Below, one piece after another: positions 22,591 to 33,911 of a stretch of DNA of 59,909 nucleotides; the stretch's first letter is position 1, and every line of letters starts with the position of its first letter. Below the pieces are notes generated by a model. That model searched no databases and was not told the DNA's origin. It was given only the letters and a program-made list of their open reading frames with translations. Source of the DNA: Nocardia concava NBRC 100430 (lineage in GTDB: Bacteria > Actinomycetota > Actinomycetes > Mycobacteriales > Mycobacteriaceae); contig NZ_BAFX01000066.1 of assembly GCF_000308815.1 (NCBI RefSeq), positions 1-59,909 on the forward strand. The letters are read 5' to 3'. The translations under genes were made by a program, and so were the position numbers.

Positions 22591-22901
22591 CGCGGAGAAG
22601 TAGCTGGTGGCCACCGGGGTGGGGTGCGACGTGATCGGCGAACAAATCTGGAACATTGGTGTGCCACAATTGGAGTCGGGCCGACCGGCCGCCGGACGGC
22701 GTCGTCGGGCGAGTCGACGAGCCGCCGTGGGAGCCGCTCTCTCAATGGAAGAAAAATACTTATTTCACAAATCGGCGCGCCATTTGTCGGCATCCGCTGT
22801 CCGCGTGGAACGCCTGATAGCCTCCCGATTTGTTTGGCGTTCGGACGGATACGTGAAGGCGGGGGCGGTGAGTATCGGAAGAATGGAGGATCGGCACACC
22901 A

Positions 22902-23654
22902 ATGCGAATCGCGGGAATCGTATTGTTCGCGTTGCTGGCACTTTCCGGCAGCCATGGCCCGGGCGACGCCGTCGCCGACTTCGTGACGCCGGATTTATCC
23001 ACGACCATCGAAACGCTCTCGGCGGGTGCGGCTTCGGCGGGTGTGTCGGTCGGCGGTGGCATGCCGCCCCCGACCTTCGGGTTGCCGTCCTGGTGGCGGG
23101 GCGGAGTCTGCGACCCGGGAAACGATCCCGGCAGCGTGGAAATCGGGCGCTGGGGCGACCTCATCGCGTGCGGGCCGAATAATGACGTGGTTTCCGGGAC
23201 GGACCCCGGGGCCCGATGGGGCGGGGCGCTGGAATGGGAATGCGTGGAGCTCAGCGAGCGATATCTGAACCAGCGATACCACCTGCCCGCCGTCGCGGTG
23301 AACGGCGATGTCCTGGTCGACGCGTATTTCGATCCGATGATTCAGAAGCTGTTCGGCTTCGATATCTCCGACACTCCGCTGATTCGCGTATATCCGGGCC
23401 GGGGCAGCGTGCCCGTGCCCGGCGACGTGCTGAGCTTCGGACAGCCCGGCCGCCCCGGCCACACCGGTGTCGTCACGGCCGCGCTGGTGTCGGCCACCGG
23501 CCACGGCGTCATCACGATGATCAACCAGAATCGGAGCAACGGCGCACCGGGCTCGGCGTTCGTGACGATCACGATGATCAATGGGGTACCGCAGCCGCTG
23601 GGGCAGCTCACGGTGATCGACTGGATCCACGACACCACCTCCGACGCCAGGTAG
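22902..23654 (+). CDS. secreted CHAP-domain protein
   Basis: 250 residues. An N-terminal signal peptide (MRIAGIVLFALLALSGS, cleavage probably near AVA-DF) indicates export. The second half is a CHAP cysteine peptidase/amidase domain: Cys114 in WECVELSERYLNQRY is the predicted nucleophile and His187 in RPGHTGVV its partner, with an asparagine following in INQN. CHAP enzymes cut peptidoglycan cross-bridges or stem amides. A GGAGG lies 12 bases before the ATG, a rather long spacing. It is a single gene, divergent from the conservon. Confidence 0.87.
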   Translation: MRIAGIVLFALLALSGSHGPGDAVADFVTPDLSTTIETLSAGAASAGVSVGGGMPPPTFGLPSWWRGGVCDPGNDPGSVEIGRWGDLIACGPNNDVVSGTDPGARWGGALEWECVELSERYLNQRYHLPAVAVNGDVLVDAYFDPMIQKLFGFDISDTPLIRVYPGRGSVPVPGDVLSFGQPGRPGHTGVVTAALVSATGHGVITMINQNRSNGAPGSAFVTITMINGVPQPLGQLTVIDWIHDTTSDAR

Positions 23655-23677
23655 GCGGCCGTCGCCCCGCTCGATCG

Positions 23678-24457
23678 TCAGGCCGCCCGGCGGGAGTGCT
23701 TGTGCGCCACCGCGAATACCCGGCGGAACGGTAGCCAGGTGGTGCCGTCGGGTTGTTGCGGATAGGCGGCGCGCAACAGCGGGGCGAGGTCGGCGCGGAA
23801 GAACTGCCAGTCGGCGTCGTCGAGGGCGTCTCGGACCGGGCGCAGTGCCGTGCCCGTCACCCACTCCAGGACCGGATCGGGTCCGGTGAGGGGCTGGAGG
23901 TAGGTGGTTTCCCAGGCGTCGACCTCGCAGCCCGCGGCGGCGAGGACGGCGGCGTACCCGGCCGGGTCGGGCACGGCCTCGCGCTCGAGGATTCCGGCGG
24001 ATCCCAGCTTGCCGTACCACTTTTCGGAGTTGGCCAGTTCTCGGATCGTCAGATGTGAGGGGGCATCGAAGTTTCCGGGGACCTGGAGGGCGAACCACGC
24101 GCCGTCGGGCAGGGCCTCGATCCAACCCGCAAGCAGCGCAAGGTGATCCGGGACCCATTGCAGGACCGCGTTGGTGACCACCACATCCGTATCGGGGGAG
24201 GGCAGCCAGTCGCGGACGTCGGCGACGGTGGCGTCGATACCGTGTTCCTTTGCGGCGGAGACCATTTCGGGTGAGGAGTCGAACGCCTCTAGGGTCGCAT
24301 CGGGCCAGCGCCGGGCCAGGGTAGCGGTCAGGTTTCCGGGCCCGCAGCCCAGATCGGCCACGCGCCGGGGCGCGGTCGCGCCGACCCGGTTCACCAGGTC
24401 GAAGAACGGTCGTGCGCGCAGATCGTCGAAGGCGAGGTACTTGGCCGGATCCCACAT
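23678..24457 (-). CDS. tam: trans-aconitate 2-methyltransferase
   Basis: 259 residues, the family length. The N-terminus [18 protein letters not shown] and the SAM-binding motif [12 protein letters not shown] (about residues 33-44) match Tam, as does [13 protein letters not shown]. The enzyme methylates trans-aconitate, a spontaneous by-product that inhibits aconitase. It is convergent with the CHAP gene and divergent from argG. Confidence 0.92.
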   Translation of the reverse strand: MWDPAKYLAFDDLRARPFFDLVNRVGATAPRRVADLGCGPGNLTATLARRWPDATLEAFDSSPEMVSAAKEHGIDATVADVRDWLPSPDTDVVVTNAVLQWVPDHLALLAGWIEALPDGAWFALQVPGNFDAPSHLTIRELANSEKWYGKLGSAGILEREAVPDPAGYAAVLAAAGCEVDAWETTYLQPLTGPDPVLEWVTGTALRPVRDALDDADWQFFRADLAPLLRAAYPQQPDGTTWLPFRRVFAVAHKHSRRAA

Positions 24458-24566
24458 GGGCCGCTCCGATCATCGTCGAATTTCCCAAACCGTACGTCCG
24501 TACTGTATTCCTCTGGCGGGTGCGGTGCAAGGATGGGGGCGGTCGGTTCGATCGGGTGGGGGACCC

Positions 24567-24602
24567 GGTTATGAATGGGATTGCATCGTCGTGCATAATC
24601 AT
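24567..24602 (+). promoter_or_regulatory. ArgR operator (double ARG box) of argG
   Basis: Ungapped partner of the block at 3221-3256. The last 15 bases, GTCGTGCATAATCAT, are identical, and the upstream TGAATG and TTGCA half sites are kept at the same spacing. It lies about 100 bases before the argG ATG in the gap with the divergent tam gene. Confidence 0.8.
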
Positions 24603-24699
24603 TTGCAGGACGACGGAGCGCCACGCAGAGCCGGACACGGCACGCGACTCGCGCGCACCGGCCCGGGACCTATACGCACAATCGAGGAGCACACGGACT

Positions 24700-25902
24700 A
24701 TGACGAAGCGCGTCGTACTCGCCTACTCCGGCGGGCTGGACACCTCTGTCGCCATCAGCTGGATCGCGAAGGAGACCGGCGCGGAAGTCGTCGCCGTCGC
24801 CATCGACCTCGGCCAGGGTGGCGAGGACATGAACGATGTGCGCCAGCGCGCGCTGGACTGCGGCGCCGTCGAGTCCATCGTCGTGGACGCCCGCGACGAG
24901 TTCGCCAACGAGTACTGCCTGCCGACCGTGCAGGCCAACGCCCTCTACATGGGCCGCTACCCGCTGGTCTCGGCCATCTCCCGGCCGCTGATCGTCAAGC
25001 ACCTGGTCGAGGCCGCCGAATACCACGGCGCCGACACCGTTTCCCACGGCTGCACCGGTAAGGGCAACGACCAGGTCCGCTTCGAGGTCGGCATCGGCGC
25101 GCTCGCGCCCGACCTGAAGGTCATCGCGCCGGTCCGCGACTACGCCTGGACCCGTGAGAAGGCCATCGAGTTCGCGGGTGAGAACAACCTGCCGATCAAC
25201 GTGTCGAAGAAGTCGCCGTTCTCCATCGACCAGAACCTGTGGGGCCGCGCGGTCGAGACCGGGTTCCTCGAGGATCTGTGGAACGCGCCGACCAAGGACG
25301 TCTACGACTACACCGTCGACCCGACCGTCAACTTCGAGGCGCCCGACGAGCTCATCGTCACCTTCGACAAGGGTGTTCCGGTCGCCATCGACGGCCGCCC
25401 GGTCACCATGCTCGAGGCCATCACCGAGCTGAACAAGCGGGCCGGCCGTCAGGGTGTGGGCCGTCTCGACATGGTCGAGGACCGGCTCGTCGGCATCAAG
25501 TCGCGTGAGATCTACGAGGCGCCGGGCGCCATCGCGCTGATCGCCGCGCACCAGGAGATGGAAGCGGTCACCATCGAGCGCGAGCTGGGCCGCTACAAGC
25601 GGCAGGTCGAGCAGCGCTGGGGCGAGCTGGTGTACGACGGCCTGTGGTACTCGCCGCTCAAGCGCGCGCTGGACGCCTTCGTGCAGGACACCCAGCAGCA
25701 TGTGTCCGGTGAGATCCGGATGGTGCTGCACGGTGGCAGCGTGGTCGTGAACGGGCGTCGCTCCGACGAGTCGCTCTACGACTTCAACCTCGCCACCTAC
25801 GACGAGGGCGATACCTTCGACCAGTCGCTGGCCAAGGGCTTCGTGCAGATCCACGGCCTGTCCTCCAAGGTCGCGGCGCGTCGGGACCTGAACAGCAAGT
25901 AG
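24700..25902 (+). CDS. argG: argininosuccinate synthase
   Basis: 400 residues. It joins citrulline and aspartate using ATP. The N-terminus carries the PP-loop [10 protein letters not shown] (residues 7-16), and [14 protein letters not shown] and the [15 protein letters not shown] block are both diagnostic. The ATG at 24700 starts the standard N-terminus; the longer open frame runs through the operator. It is separated from argR by 15.6 kb of unrelated genes but keeps the shared operator. Confidence 0.97.
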   Translation: MTKRVVLAYSGGLDTSVAISWIAKETGAEVVAVAIDLGQGGEDMNDVRQRALDCGAVESIVVDARDEFANEYCLPTVQANALYMGRYPLVSAISRPLIVKHLVEAAEYHGADTVSHGCTGKGNDQVRFEVGIGALAPDLKVIAPVRDYAWTREKAIEFAGENNLPINVSKKSPFSIDQNLWGRAVETGFLEDLWNAPTKDVYDYTVDPTVNFEAPDELIVTFDKGVPVAIDGRPVTMLEAITELNKRAGRQGVGRLDMVEDRLVGIKSREIYEAPGAIALIAAHQEMEAVTIERELGRYKRQVEQRWGELVYDGLWYSPLKRALDAFVQDTQQHVSGEIRMVLHGGSVVVNGRRSDESLYDFNLATYDEGDTFDQSLAKGFVQIHGLSSKVAARRDLNSK

Positions 25903-25941
25903 TAGCCTGCGACCGGAGGCACCAGCCGAAGGAGAGCGCCC

Positions 25942-28274
<2,333 letters not shown>

Positions 28275-28286
28275 CCCGCAACAACA

Positions 28287-28330
28287 AACGGCCCGTTGGG
28301 TTCCCACTCCCGGAAACCCAACGGGCCGTT
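28287..28330. terminator. strong hairpin terminator after argH
   Basis: Perfect 16-base arms (28287-28302 and 28315-28330) around a 12-base loop. There is no clear T run. It lies between the convergent argH and the small gene ending at 28333, so it probably ends both transcripts. Confidence 0.85.
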
Positions 28331-28332
28331 CG

Positions 28333-28515
28333 TCATCCGCGACGGTAATTCATATGCTTCGCGGCAGGCACTGACACACGACCGGGATCGTGCACCTTCC
28401 CACCGTCGATGGTGTGCTGCTTCCCCTTCTTCTTCCCCCGCCGTTCCTTCCGCGACAACGGTTGCCCAGCAGGGTTCTCCAAGGGAATTTCAGGCAGCTC
28501 AAAGCGCTCAGGCAT
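28333..28515 (-). CDS. small basic conserved-looking hypothetical protein
   Basis: 60 residues from the ATG at 28515, which has an excellent GGAGGA Shine-Dalgarno five bases upstream; the longer frame to 28596 lacks support. The middle is strongly basic (SRKERRGKKKGKQH) and it ends HMNYRRG. There is no membrane segment. A nucleic-acid-binding role is possible from charge alone, but the family is not recognised. It ends at the argH terminator. Confidence 0.65.
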   Translation of the reverse strand: MPERFELPEIPLENPAGQPLSRKERRGKKKGKQHTIDGGKVHDPGRVSVPAAKHMNYRRG

Positions 28516-28702
28516 CAGTCCTCCTACAGGTATGCGTGACCGACGAACCGGATCGGAAGCCGGCCGAAATCGGAAAAGCCACAGCACGGCCTCCAAGACC
28601 GCCGGGCATCAACAGCGAATCGCGCTCAGGAGAACAAGAACAGCCACATGCCGAGCACTGTAACCACGTGCGCCCATGCGCCGCATCCCATTTATTTCTC
28701 GC

Positions 28703-29599
28703 CTAGTTCACCGGGGGTTCGGTGCCGCCGGGGAAGGGGATGTGGCGGGGGGAGGTGTATTCGGCCTGGATCTTGTAGTAGCGGTCGGTGGGGCCGTAGG
28801 CGGTGTAGAAGGTGAAGGTTTGGGAGCCTGTTCCGGCGTAGGGGGCGGCGGAGACGAAGCGGGCGAGGACCGGGTCGAGGTGGGTGGGGAAGGTGGCGGG
28901 CTGGTGGCGGACCGGGAAGCAGATGCGCTGCATGCGGGGGGAGGTCCAGGAGAAGGTTCGGTACAGGTTGAAGGTTTGGCGGAGCAGGGACAGTTCTTCG
29001 TCGGTGGGCGGGGCGAATTCGAGGTCGGCCAGGATCGTGGTGATGTCGGTGGCGGTGAGCAGGCCCGGGGCGAAGACTTGTGAGTAGAGGTTCATGGTGC
29101 GGCTGGCGAAATCCAGTGCCATGATCGCGATTTCGCCGCCGTAGCGATTCAGGTGCGGGGCGTGGGTGCGGGCCGCGTCGGGGATGCCGGGGAAGGCCAG
29201 CACGCGTTGCACGCTGATCGGCTCGGGGAACATCATCCAGACCTTCTCGACACCCTGGGCGACCCCGACATCGACGCCGAAGAGGACGGGCACGGCGGCG
29301 GGGATTTCGGTGAGCAGCTGTTCCATCGGATGGCCGGTGAACTCGAGCAATCCCGCCTCACGCAGCGTGGTGACCGGGTCCGCCCCGCTGCCCGAGTTCA
29401 TCAACCGCACGTTCAGCCGTCGTCGCGGCACCGGGTGGGTGGTCGTGCGAACGCCGAGGATGGACGTGGTCCACAATTCTTCGAGCGCGTCGAGCACCGG
29501 GTCCACGGCCGCCGCCTCGTAGGGCGCCTCGGCGAGGCGGGCGAACTCTTGCAGGTCCCGTCGAATCCGTTCGAGCGTCACAAGTTCGGATGTGCCCAT
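28703..29599 (-). CDS. ABBA-fold aromatic prenyltransferase (NphB/CloQ type)
   Basis: 298 residues, the family length. It matches NphB-type prenyltransferases along its length: GLLEFTGHPMEQLL, a VDVG stretch, MNLYSQVFAP, FSWTSPRMQRICFPV and the late YYKIQAEY pair with the same blocks in NphB. These soluble enzymes attach DMAPP, GPP or FPP to aromatic rings and do not use the DDxxD motif. ATG 29599 has GAGGTGG just upstream; a GTG at 29605 is the alternative. It sits downstream of a redoxin and a sigma factor on the same strand, with no phenazine, polyketide or aminocoumarin genes nearby, so the acceptor is unknown. Confidence 0.87.
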   Translation of the reverse strand: MGTSELVTLERIRRDLQEFARLAEAPYEAAAVDPVLDALEELWTTSILGVRTTTHPVPRRRLNVRLMNSGSGADPVTTLREAGLLEFTGHPMEQLLTEIPAAVPVLFGVDVGVAQGVEKVWMMFPEPISVQRVLAFPGIPDAARTHAPHLNRYGGEIAIMALDFASRTMNLYSQVFAPGLLTATDITTILADLEFAPPTDEELSLLRQTFNLYRTFSWTSPRMQRICFPVRHQPATFPTHLDPVLARFVSAAPYAGTGSQTFTFYTAYGPTDRYYKIQAEYTSPRHIPFPGGTEPPVN

Positions 29600-29672
29600 G
29601 TCCACCTCGAATGTTCGCCGATGGCTACTCGCGTCCGGCCCAGGATAGCCTTCGCCCGCCTCGGCATCTCAG

Positions 29673-30134
29673 CTATCGACGGGCATCGGGCAGGGCGTGG
29701 ATGGCGGCGGCGATGCCCTTCTTGTCGTAGCTGTTGATCGGCATTGTCGCGCCGTGGGCGTGGCGGACGGTGCCGTTGGAGTCGACCAGGACGGTGCCGG
29801 ACTGTTGCATCGAGCCGAAGAGCTTGCGGGTCAGGCCGACCGATTCGTGGGCGCTGCCGGTGAGGACCGGGAACGGGATGGCGCGCTTGGTCTTCCAGGC
29901 CGAGGCCGCGCCGGGGTCCTCGGGCACCACCACGACGACCCGGATGTTCTCGGCGTCGAAGTCGGCGCGCTGCGCGACGAGGTCGCGGACGTGGCGGTTG
30001 CAGATCGGGCATGAGGTCGAGCGCATGAAGTAGAGGAGGGTGGCGCGTGCGTCGCGGTTGTCGGACAGGCGCCAGGGCTGTCCGGCGGTGTCGACGAGGT
30101 CCAGATCCGGGACCGGGCGTGCGGAAGTGAGCAT
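29673..30134 (-). CDS. redoxin (AhpC/TSA-type thioredoxin-fold protein)
   Basis: 153 residues of thioredoxin/peroxiredoxin fold. Cys42 and Cys45 form CPIC in FMRSTSCPICNRH, followed by VVVVVPED and FPVLTG typical of peroxiredoxin-like proteins. There is no signal peptide, so it is cytosolic. It lies 54 bases after the ECF sigma factor gene and 73 bases before the prenyltransferase. A peroxidase or thiol-disulfide reductase role is likely. Confidence 0.87.
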   Translation of the reverse strand: MLTSARPVPDLDLVDTAGQPWRLSDNRDARATLLYFMRSTSCPICNRHVRDLVAQRADFDAENIRVVVVVPEDPGAASAWKTKRAIPFPVLTGSAHESVGLTRKLFGSMQQSGTVLVDSNGTVRHAHGATMPINSYDKKGIAAAIHALPDARR

Positions 30135-30188
30135 GGTGGGGGCGTCCCTTCGAATGGGGTGTGTGGGATTGCGCTGGCGCGGCCGGGG

Positions 30189-30788
30189 TTACGGGCGGAG
30201 GTCGAGGCTTTGCCGGACGGCGGCGCGGGCGCGGTGGAGCTGGGATTTCATTGCGGCGGTGCTCAATCCGAGGGCGTCGGCGGTGGCGCGGCCGGGGTAG
30301 CCGAGGACGTCGCGCATGATGAGCACGCGGCGCTGCACCTCGGGCAGGGCCGTGATCGCCTGGGAGAGCTGGTCGGCCTCGATCCGGCGCAGGACTTCGT
30401 CCTCGGCGGAGTGGGCGACCTCGGTGTCCGGGAAATCCGTGCGCGGGGTCTGGTCGAGGAGGCGCCGGGCGCGGCGCACGCATTCGTTGCGGACGATCCG
30501 GAACATCCAGGACGCCAGTGCGCTGGTCGCGCGCAGGGTTCCGATCTTGCGGTACAGGATGATCAGCGCTTCCTGCGTGGCGTCCTCGGCGTCGGCGTCG
30601 GAGGCGCACAGGTGCCGAGCGAACCGCCGAACGTGCGGATGCGCGCCGTACACGACCGCGGCGACAGCCTCCCGATCGCCATTCTGCGCCGCCTCGACCA
30701 GATGCCTACCGGCCCAACCAGGTTCCACTACCGCCTCGTTCGAAGGTTCGTCGAGGCATTTCGCTTCGATTCGTACTGTCACAACCAT
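30189..30788 (-). CDS. ECF RNA polymerase sigma factor
   Basis: 199 residues. Region 2 runs from HLVEAAQNGDREAV to ASWMFRIVRNECVRRARR, containing DAEDATQEALIILYRKIG for -10 recognition and core binding. Region 4 is EVQRRVLIMRDVLGYPGRATADALGLSTAAMKSQLHRARAAVR. No anti-sigma gene lies next to it. The redoxin gene follows 54 bases on, which suggests a stress response to thiol or peroxide imbalance, but this is context only. Confidence 0.92.
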   Translation of the reverse strand: MVVTVRIEAKCLDEPSNEAVVEPGWAGRHLVEAAQNGDREAVAAVVYGAHPHVRRFARHLCASDADAEDATQEALIILYRKIGTLRATSALASWMFRIVRNECVRRARRLLDQTPRTDFPDTEVAHSAEDEVLRRIEADQLSQAITALPEVQRRVLIMRDVLGYPGRATADALGLSTAAMKSQLHRARAAVRQSLDLRP

Positions 30789-30865
30789 AAGAGCGTCGCG
30801 GGTGCGAAAAGGATTCGAGGTAATCGAAAGATTTCGTGGGATTCATCGGTGCGCGGGGCGAGGAC

Positions 30866-31438
30866 ATGTGGAAGGTTGCCCGTATGCCCGGGGATCAGAT
30901 CATTGCGGATGAATGCCGTGCGGTACCGCAGGTGCGCATAGTTCAGTTGGACCGCCGCGCCTTCGACGCGCTGGCCGCAGGCGACCTCGATGCGGCGAAT
31001 GCGGTCAGTCCGGTCGTTCTGACGGCTTGTTTCGCGGACCCGCAGTGGCGAGGGCTGTGGTCGATGCGTAGTGCACAGGTCGCGAGAGAACCGGCGGACG
31101 CGGGATGGGTCACCGGTGTCATCTGGGATGATCAGGAGCGAGTTGCCGTGGGCAGGGCGGGTTTTCACGGGCGGCCGGACGCATCGGGAATGGTGGAGAT
31201 CGGATATGCCGTCGATCCGGCCTATCGCCGCCGCGGCTACGCGCGGGCAGCGTTGGAGTACCTGTTGCGCCGTGCGTCGCGCGAGCCGGAGGTGAGAACG
31301 GTTCGAGTCACGATCAGTCCGGACAACACCGCCTCGTATCAGCTTTGCTCGCAGTACGGGTTTGTCGAGGTCGGAGAGCAGTGGGACGAGGAGGACGGCC
31401 TCGAGATCATCTACGAGGTTCCCGCAGACCGATTTTGA
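30866..31438 (+). CDS. GNAT family N-acetyltransferase
   Basis: 190 residues. The acetyl-CoA-binding motif A is VEIGYAVDPAYRRRGYARAALEYLL, followed by NTASYQLCSQYGFVEVGEQ, the usual C-terminal half of RimJ/RimL-like acetyltransferases. ATG 30866 has GAGGA just upstream and is preferred over the ATG at 30836. It is divergent from the sigma factor gene. Substrate unknown. Confidence 0.85.
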   Translation: MWKVARMPGDQIIADECRAVPQVRIVQLDRRAFDALAAGDLDAANAVSPVVLTACFADPQWRGLWSMRSAQVAREPADAGWVTGVIWDDQERVAVGRAGFHGRPDASGMVEIGYAVDPAYRRRGYARAALEYLLRRASREPEVRTVRVTISPDNTASYQLCSQYGFVEVGEQWDEEDGLEIIYEVPADRF

Positions 31439-31446
31439 GCCCGAGG

Positions 31447-31656
31447 TCAGCAGGGTGTTGGTTTGGCCAGGCAGGGGTCGAGCCGGTCGGCCAGGCGGGC
31501 TCGGCGCTGGGCGGAGCCGCGCAAGAACGCGGCGACGTGCTTGCGGAGGCGGGCTTCGCGCGGTGGCGGAGCGGGGCGGGCCGGAGCATCGGGCATGGCC
31601 GAATTGGACAGGGCCCGTACCGCTTTGACGGCGATGTGGCCAGCGATGGGATTCAT
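31447..31656 (-). CDS. small basic protein downstream of LacI regulator
   Basis: 69 residues, not recognised. GAGGAG lies six bases before the ATG, and the gene starts 21 bases after the LacI-family gene on the same strand, so it is probably co-transcribed. The sequence is alanine-, arginine- and proline-rich ([16 protein letters not shown]) with no membrane segment or signal. It could be an accidental frame, but the ribosome site and spacing argue for translation. Confidence 0.5.
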   Translation of the reverse strand: MNPIAGHIAVKAVRALSNSAMPDAPARPAPPPREARLRKHVAAFLRGSAQRRARLADRLDPCLAKPTPC

Positions 31657-31677
31657 TTCGATCTCCTCGTACGAGGG

Positions 31678-32733
31678 TCAGCTCCGCACCGGACCGGTGC
31701 TGGAGCGGATTACCAGTTCGGTGGGTAGGACGACGCGGTCTTCGGTGTAGGACGGATCCAGCAGCATGCGTCCGAGCAGCCGTCCCTTGTCTCGAATCGG
31801 TTGGCGGACAGTGGTGAGCCCCGCGCTCTCCGCGGCCGGGACGTCGTCGAATCCGGTGACGGAGATGTCGCGCCCGGGTGCCAGGCCCCGCTGCCGCATC
31901 GCCTCGATGACACCGAACGCGAGCACATCGCCGCCGGTGGCGATCGCGGTCGGCCGGTCGCGGCGGTCGAGAGCCAGTGCGGCGGCGGCGAAACCGGCCT
32001 CGACGGAGTCGTGACCGCCGGATACGACCGTCAGCCGGGCGTTCGCCCCGAGCCCCTCCCGCAGGCCCTGAATGCGCAGCCGCGCATTGCCGTACAACGT
32101 GGTGGCATCGGTGATCTCGTGCGGCGCGGTCGTGGCCCGCCCCGAGTCGACCACCATCGCGACCCGGGTGTGGCCGAGCCTGGCCAGGTATGCGCCGAGA
32201 CCACGCATGGCCCCGACCTCATCGATCAGCACGCGCCGGCCGGCATCGATGTGATCCTCGGTGTGCACGAACGGCAATCCACGGCGCGAGATCACCTCGA
32301 GGGCAGGATGTCCGGCGTCGATGCAGTAGGCGACAACGCCGTCCACAACGGCATTGCGCATGGTCTCGACCGCCTCGTGCATCGCCGCCTCGTCGGCACC
32401 CGGTTCGTGGCGGGCCAGCGGGATGAGCAACAACCCCGTGCGCGTCGTCTCGGCGACCTCGCTCAACCCGGCGAGCAGCCCGACCACGAAAGGGTCGGAG
32501 AACGCATAGGACAGCTGCTCGGTGAGCAGCAGACCGATCGCGCCGGCGCGCCGGCTACGCAGCGTGCGAGCCGCCGCGTGCGGACCGGAGTACCCGAGCT
32601 CGCGCGCCACCGCAAAGATCCGCTCCCGCACATCGGCCGAAAGCTGATCCGGCTTGTTATAGGCATTGGAAACCGTCGACAGCGAGACCCCAACCGCCGC
32701 GGCAACAGACTTCATAGTCGCTCCCGAACCCAC
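31678..32733 (-). CDS. LacI family transcriptional regulator
   Basis: 351 residues. The helix-turn-helix VAAAVGVSLSTVSNAYNKPDQLS near the N-terminus and the hinge HAAARTLRSRRAGAIGLLL are typical, followed by a periplasmic-binding-protein-like effector domain ending GLTTVRQPIRDKGRLLG. The GTG at 32733 has AGGAGG six bases upstream, so I reject the longer frame. A 35-base perfect palindrome lies 22 bases before this start. No sugar transporter or hydrolase is adjacent, so its effector and targets are unclear. Confidence 0.9.
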   Translation of the reverse strand: MGSGATMKSVAAAVGVSLSTVSNAYNKPDQLSADVRERIFAVARELGYSGPHAAARTLRSRRAGAIGLLLTEQLSYAFSDPFVVGLLAGLSEVAETTRTGLLLIPLARHEPGADEAAMHEAVETMRNAVVDGVVAYCIDAGHPALEVISRRGLPFVHTEDHIDAGRRVLIDEVGAMRGLGAYLARLGHTRVAMVVDSGRATTAPHEITDATTLYGNARLRIQGLREGLGANARLTVVSGGHDSVEAGFAAAALALDRRDRPTAIATGGDVLAFGVIEAMRQRGLAPGRDISVTGFDDVPAAESAGLTTVRQPIRDKGRLLGRMLLDPSYTEDRVVLPTELVIRSSTGPVRS

Positions 32734-32754
32734 CCGCAACCTCCTCCCACAACA

Positions 32755-32789
32755 CCTTCTGTATCGTTCTACTAGAACGATACAGAAGG
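32755..32789. promoter_or_regulatory. 35-base palindrome, likely operator of the LacI regulator
   Basis: Two perfect 17-base arms (CCTTCTGTATCGTTCTA at 32755-32771 and its complement at 32773-32789) around a single C. The position, 22 bases upstream of the LacI-family start codon, suggests autoregulation. The exact symmetry is longer than usual LacI operators. Confidence 0.8.
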
Positions 32790-32991
32790 CCCCGACCAAA
32801 CACGACCCAAACCCCAGCCCTGAGCGCCAACGGGCCTTAGCCGCATGACATCCCAACATCCGCTCCTACCGAATTTCGTACATCACCGCCCTCACCGACC
32901 GCTGGTACGGCAGGTACAGCCCAGATGGGACTATTGTTCGTTCGTTCGACCGCTTCAGCTCGCTCTTCAGAGCTCACCACCAGGAGGGCTG

Positions 32992-33381
32992 ATGGATCCT
33001 GTTGAAGATTCGCTGCTCGGTCGGCTCATCGGTCTCGAGCTTGCCTCGGTGGTATTCGTCAGGGATTACCTTCAACTGGACTTCGACGGTCCACGCTTGA
33101 CCTGCTACGTCTGGCCAACCATCGAAGCCGATGGGATTACTCGGTCGCTGGGAGATTCCGGATATCGAGATTCGTTGTGCGCCTTGATCAGCCAGACCGT
33201 CGTATCTACGGAAGAAGCTGTCGGTGCCGGGCTTGTCCTGGGGTTCGCGATCGGTACTCTCTCCATTCATCCGACACCCGAGGAACTGGAGGGCCCTGAA
33301 ATCGCGATGCTCGCCGGATTTCCCGACCGAGCTTGGGATCTGTGGCGCCCCGGTGAGGACACCTTCTCCGACCTGGAATAA
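32992..33381 (+). CDS. hypothetical protein, 129 residues
   Basis: Not recognised. AGGAGG precedes the ATG by four bases. The protein is acidic, with LTCYVWPTIEADG in the middle and a C-terminal DRAWDLWRPGEDTFSDLE. There is no signal or membrane segment. It is convergent with a second small unknown ending 15 bases away, in a stretch of visibly lower G+C than the arg genes. Confidence 0.65.
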   Translation: MDPVEDSLLGRLIGLELASVVFVRDYLQLDFDGPRLTCYVWPTIEADGITRSLGDSGYRDSLCALISQTVVSTEEAVGAGLVLGFAIGTLSIHPTPEELEGPEIAMLAGFPDRAWDLWRPGEDTFSDLE

Positions 33382-33396
33382 GAAGCCACCCGGGTC

Positions 33397-33729
33397 TCAG
33401 GTAGGACGGAGCACTTCGTTCACGTGGAAATAGGCGATCGTGCGCGACCCACCGGTGACGACTACATCCGAACCAACCTGGATTCGGTAATCGCCGCTGT
33501 TGTCGACGACCAGCCATCCTGCGCGCGCGGGTGACCGCCACGCCGCGCGATCGTCCACGCGCAGTACGAATGATGCCAAGCCGTCCTTCACGGTATACGG
33601 AGGCACGAATGCTGTTGCGGCGAAGTCCTGATCAGCGTGTGTGGGCGGTGGACCCGATGAGCGACCACCTTGTTCACTGGTGAGCCAGATGATCTCGCCA
33701 CGGAACGGGAGATCGCCACGGAAGTACAT
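33397..33729 (-). CDS. small protein resembling EF-Tu C-terminal beta-barrel
   Basis: 110 residues. GEIIWLTSEQGGRSSGPP, GSDVVVTGGSRTIAYFHVNEVL and the spacing between them resemble EF-Tu domain 3 (its EGGR loop and final GGRTVGAGVVAKVL strand), but no GTPase domain is present. Seen: these short similarities. Inferred: a free-standing beta-barrel. Function unknown. It is convergent with the gene at 32992-33381. Confidence 0.6.
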   Translation of the reverse strand: MYFRGDLPFRGEIIWLTSEQGGRSSGPPPTHADQDFAATAFVPPYTVKDGLASFVLRVDDRAAWRSPARAGWLVVDNSGDYRIQVGSDVVVTGGSRTIAYFHVNEVLRPT

Positions 33730-33911
33730 GCCAACATTCTCCAGTCCGGCACCTCGGCGATTGAGGTCGGTCGCAACGTTATCCGCCCGAAGCGGCGTAC
33801 CGTCCGCCGGTGAACGCGCTCGGTCGTTCGCAAGTGAGCAACCGACGCACTGTCATGCTGGAGAGCGTGTCACCCGCGTCCGTCGAGAAGTGCGGCTCCT
33901 ACACTCCAGCG

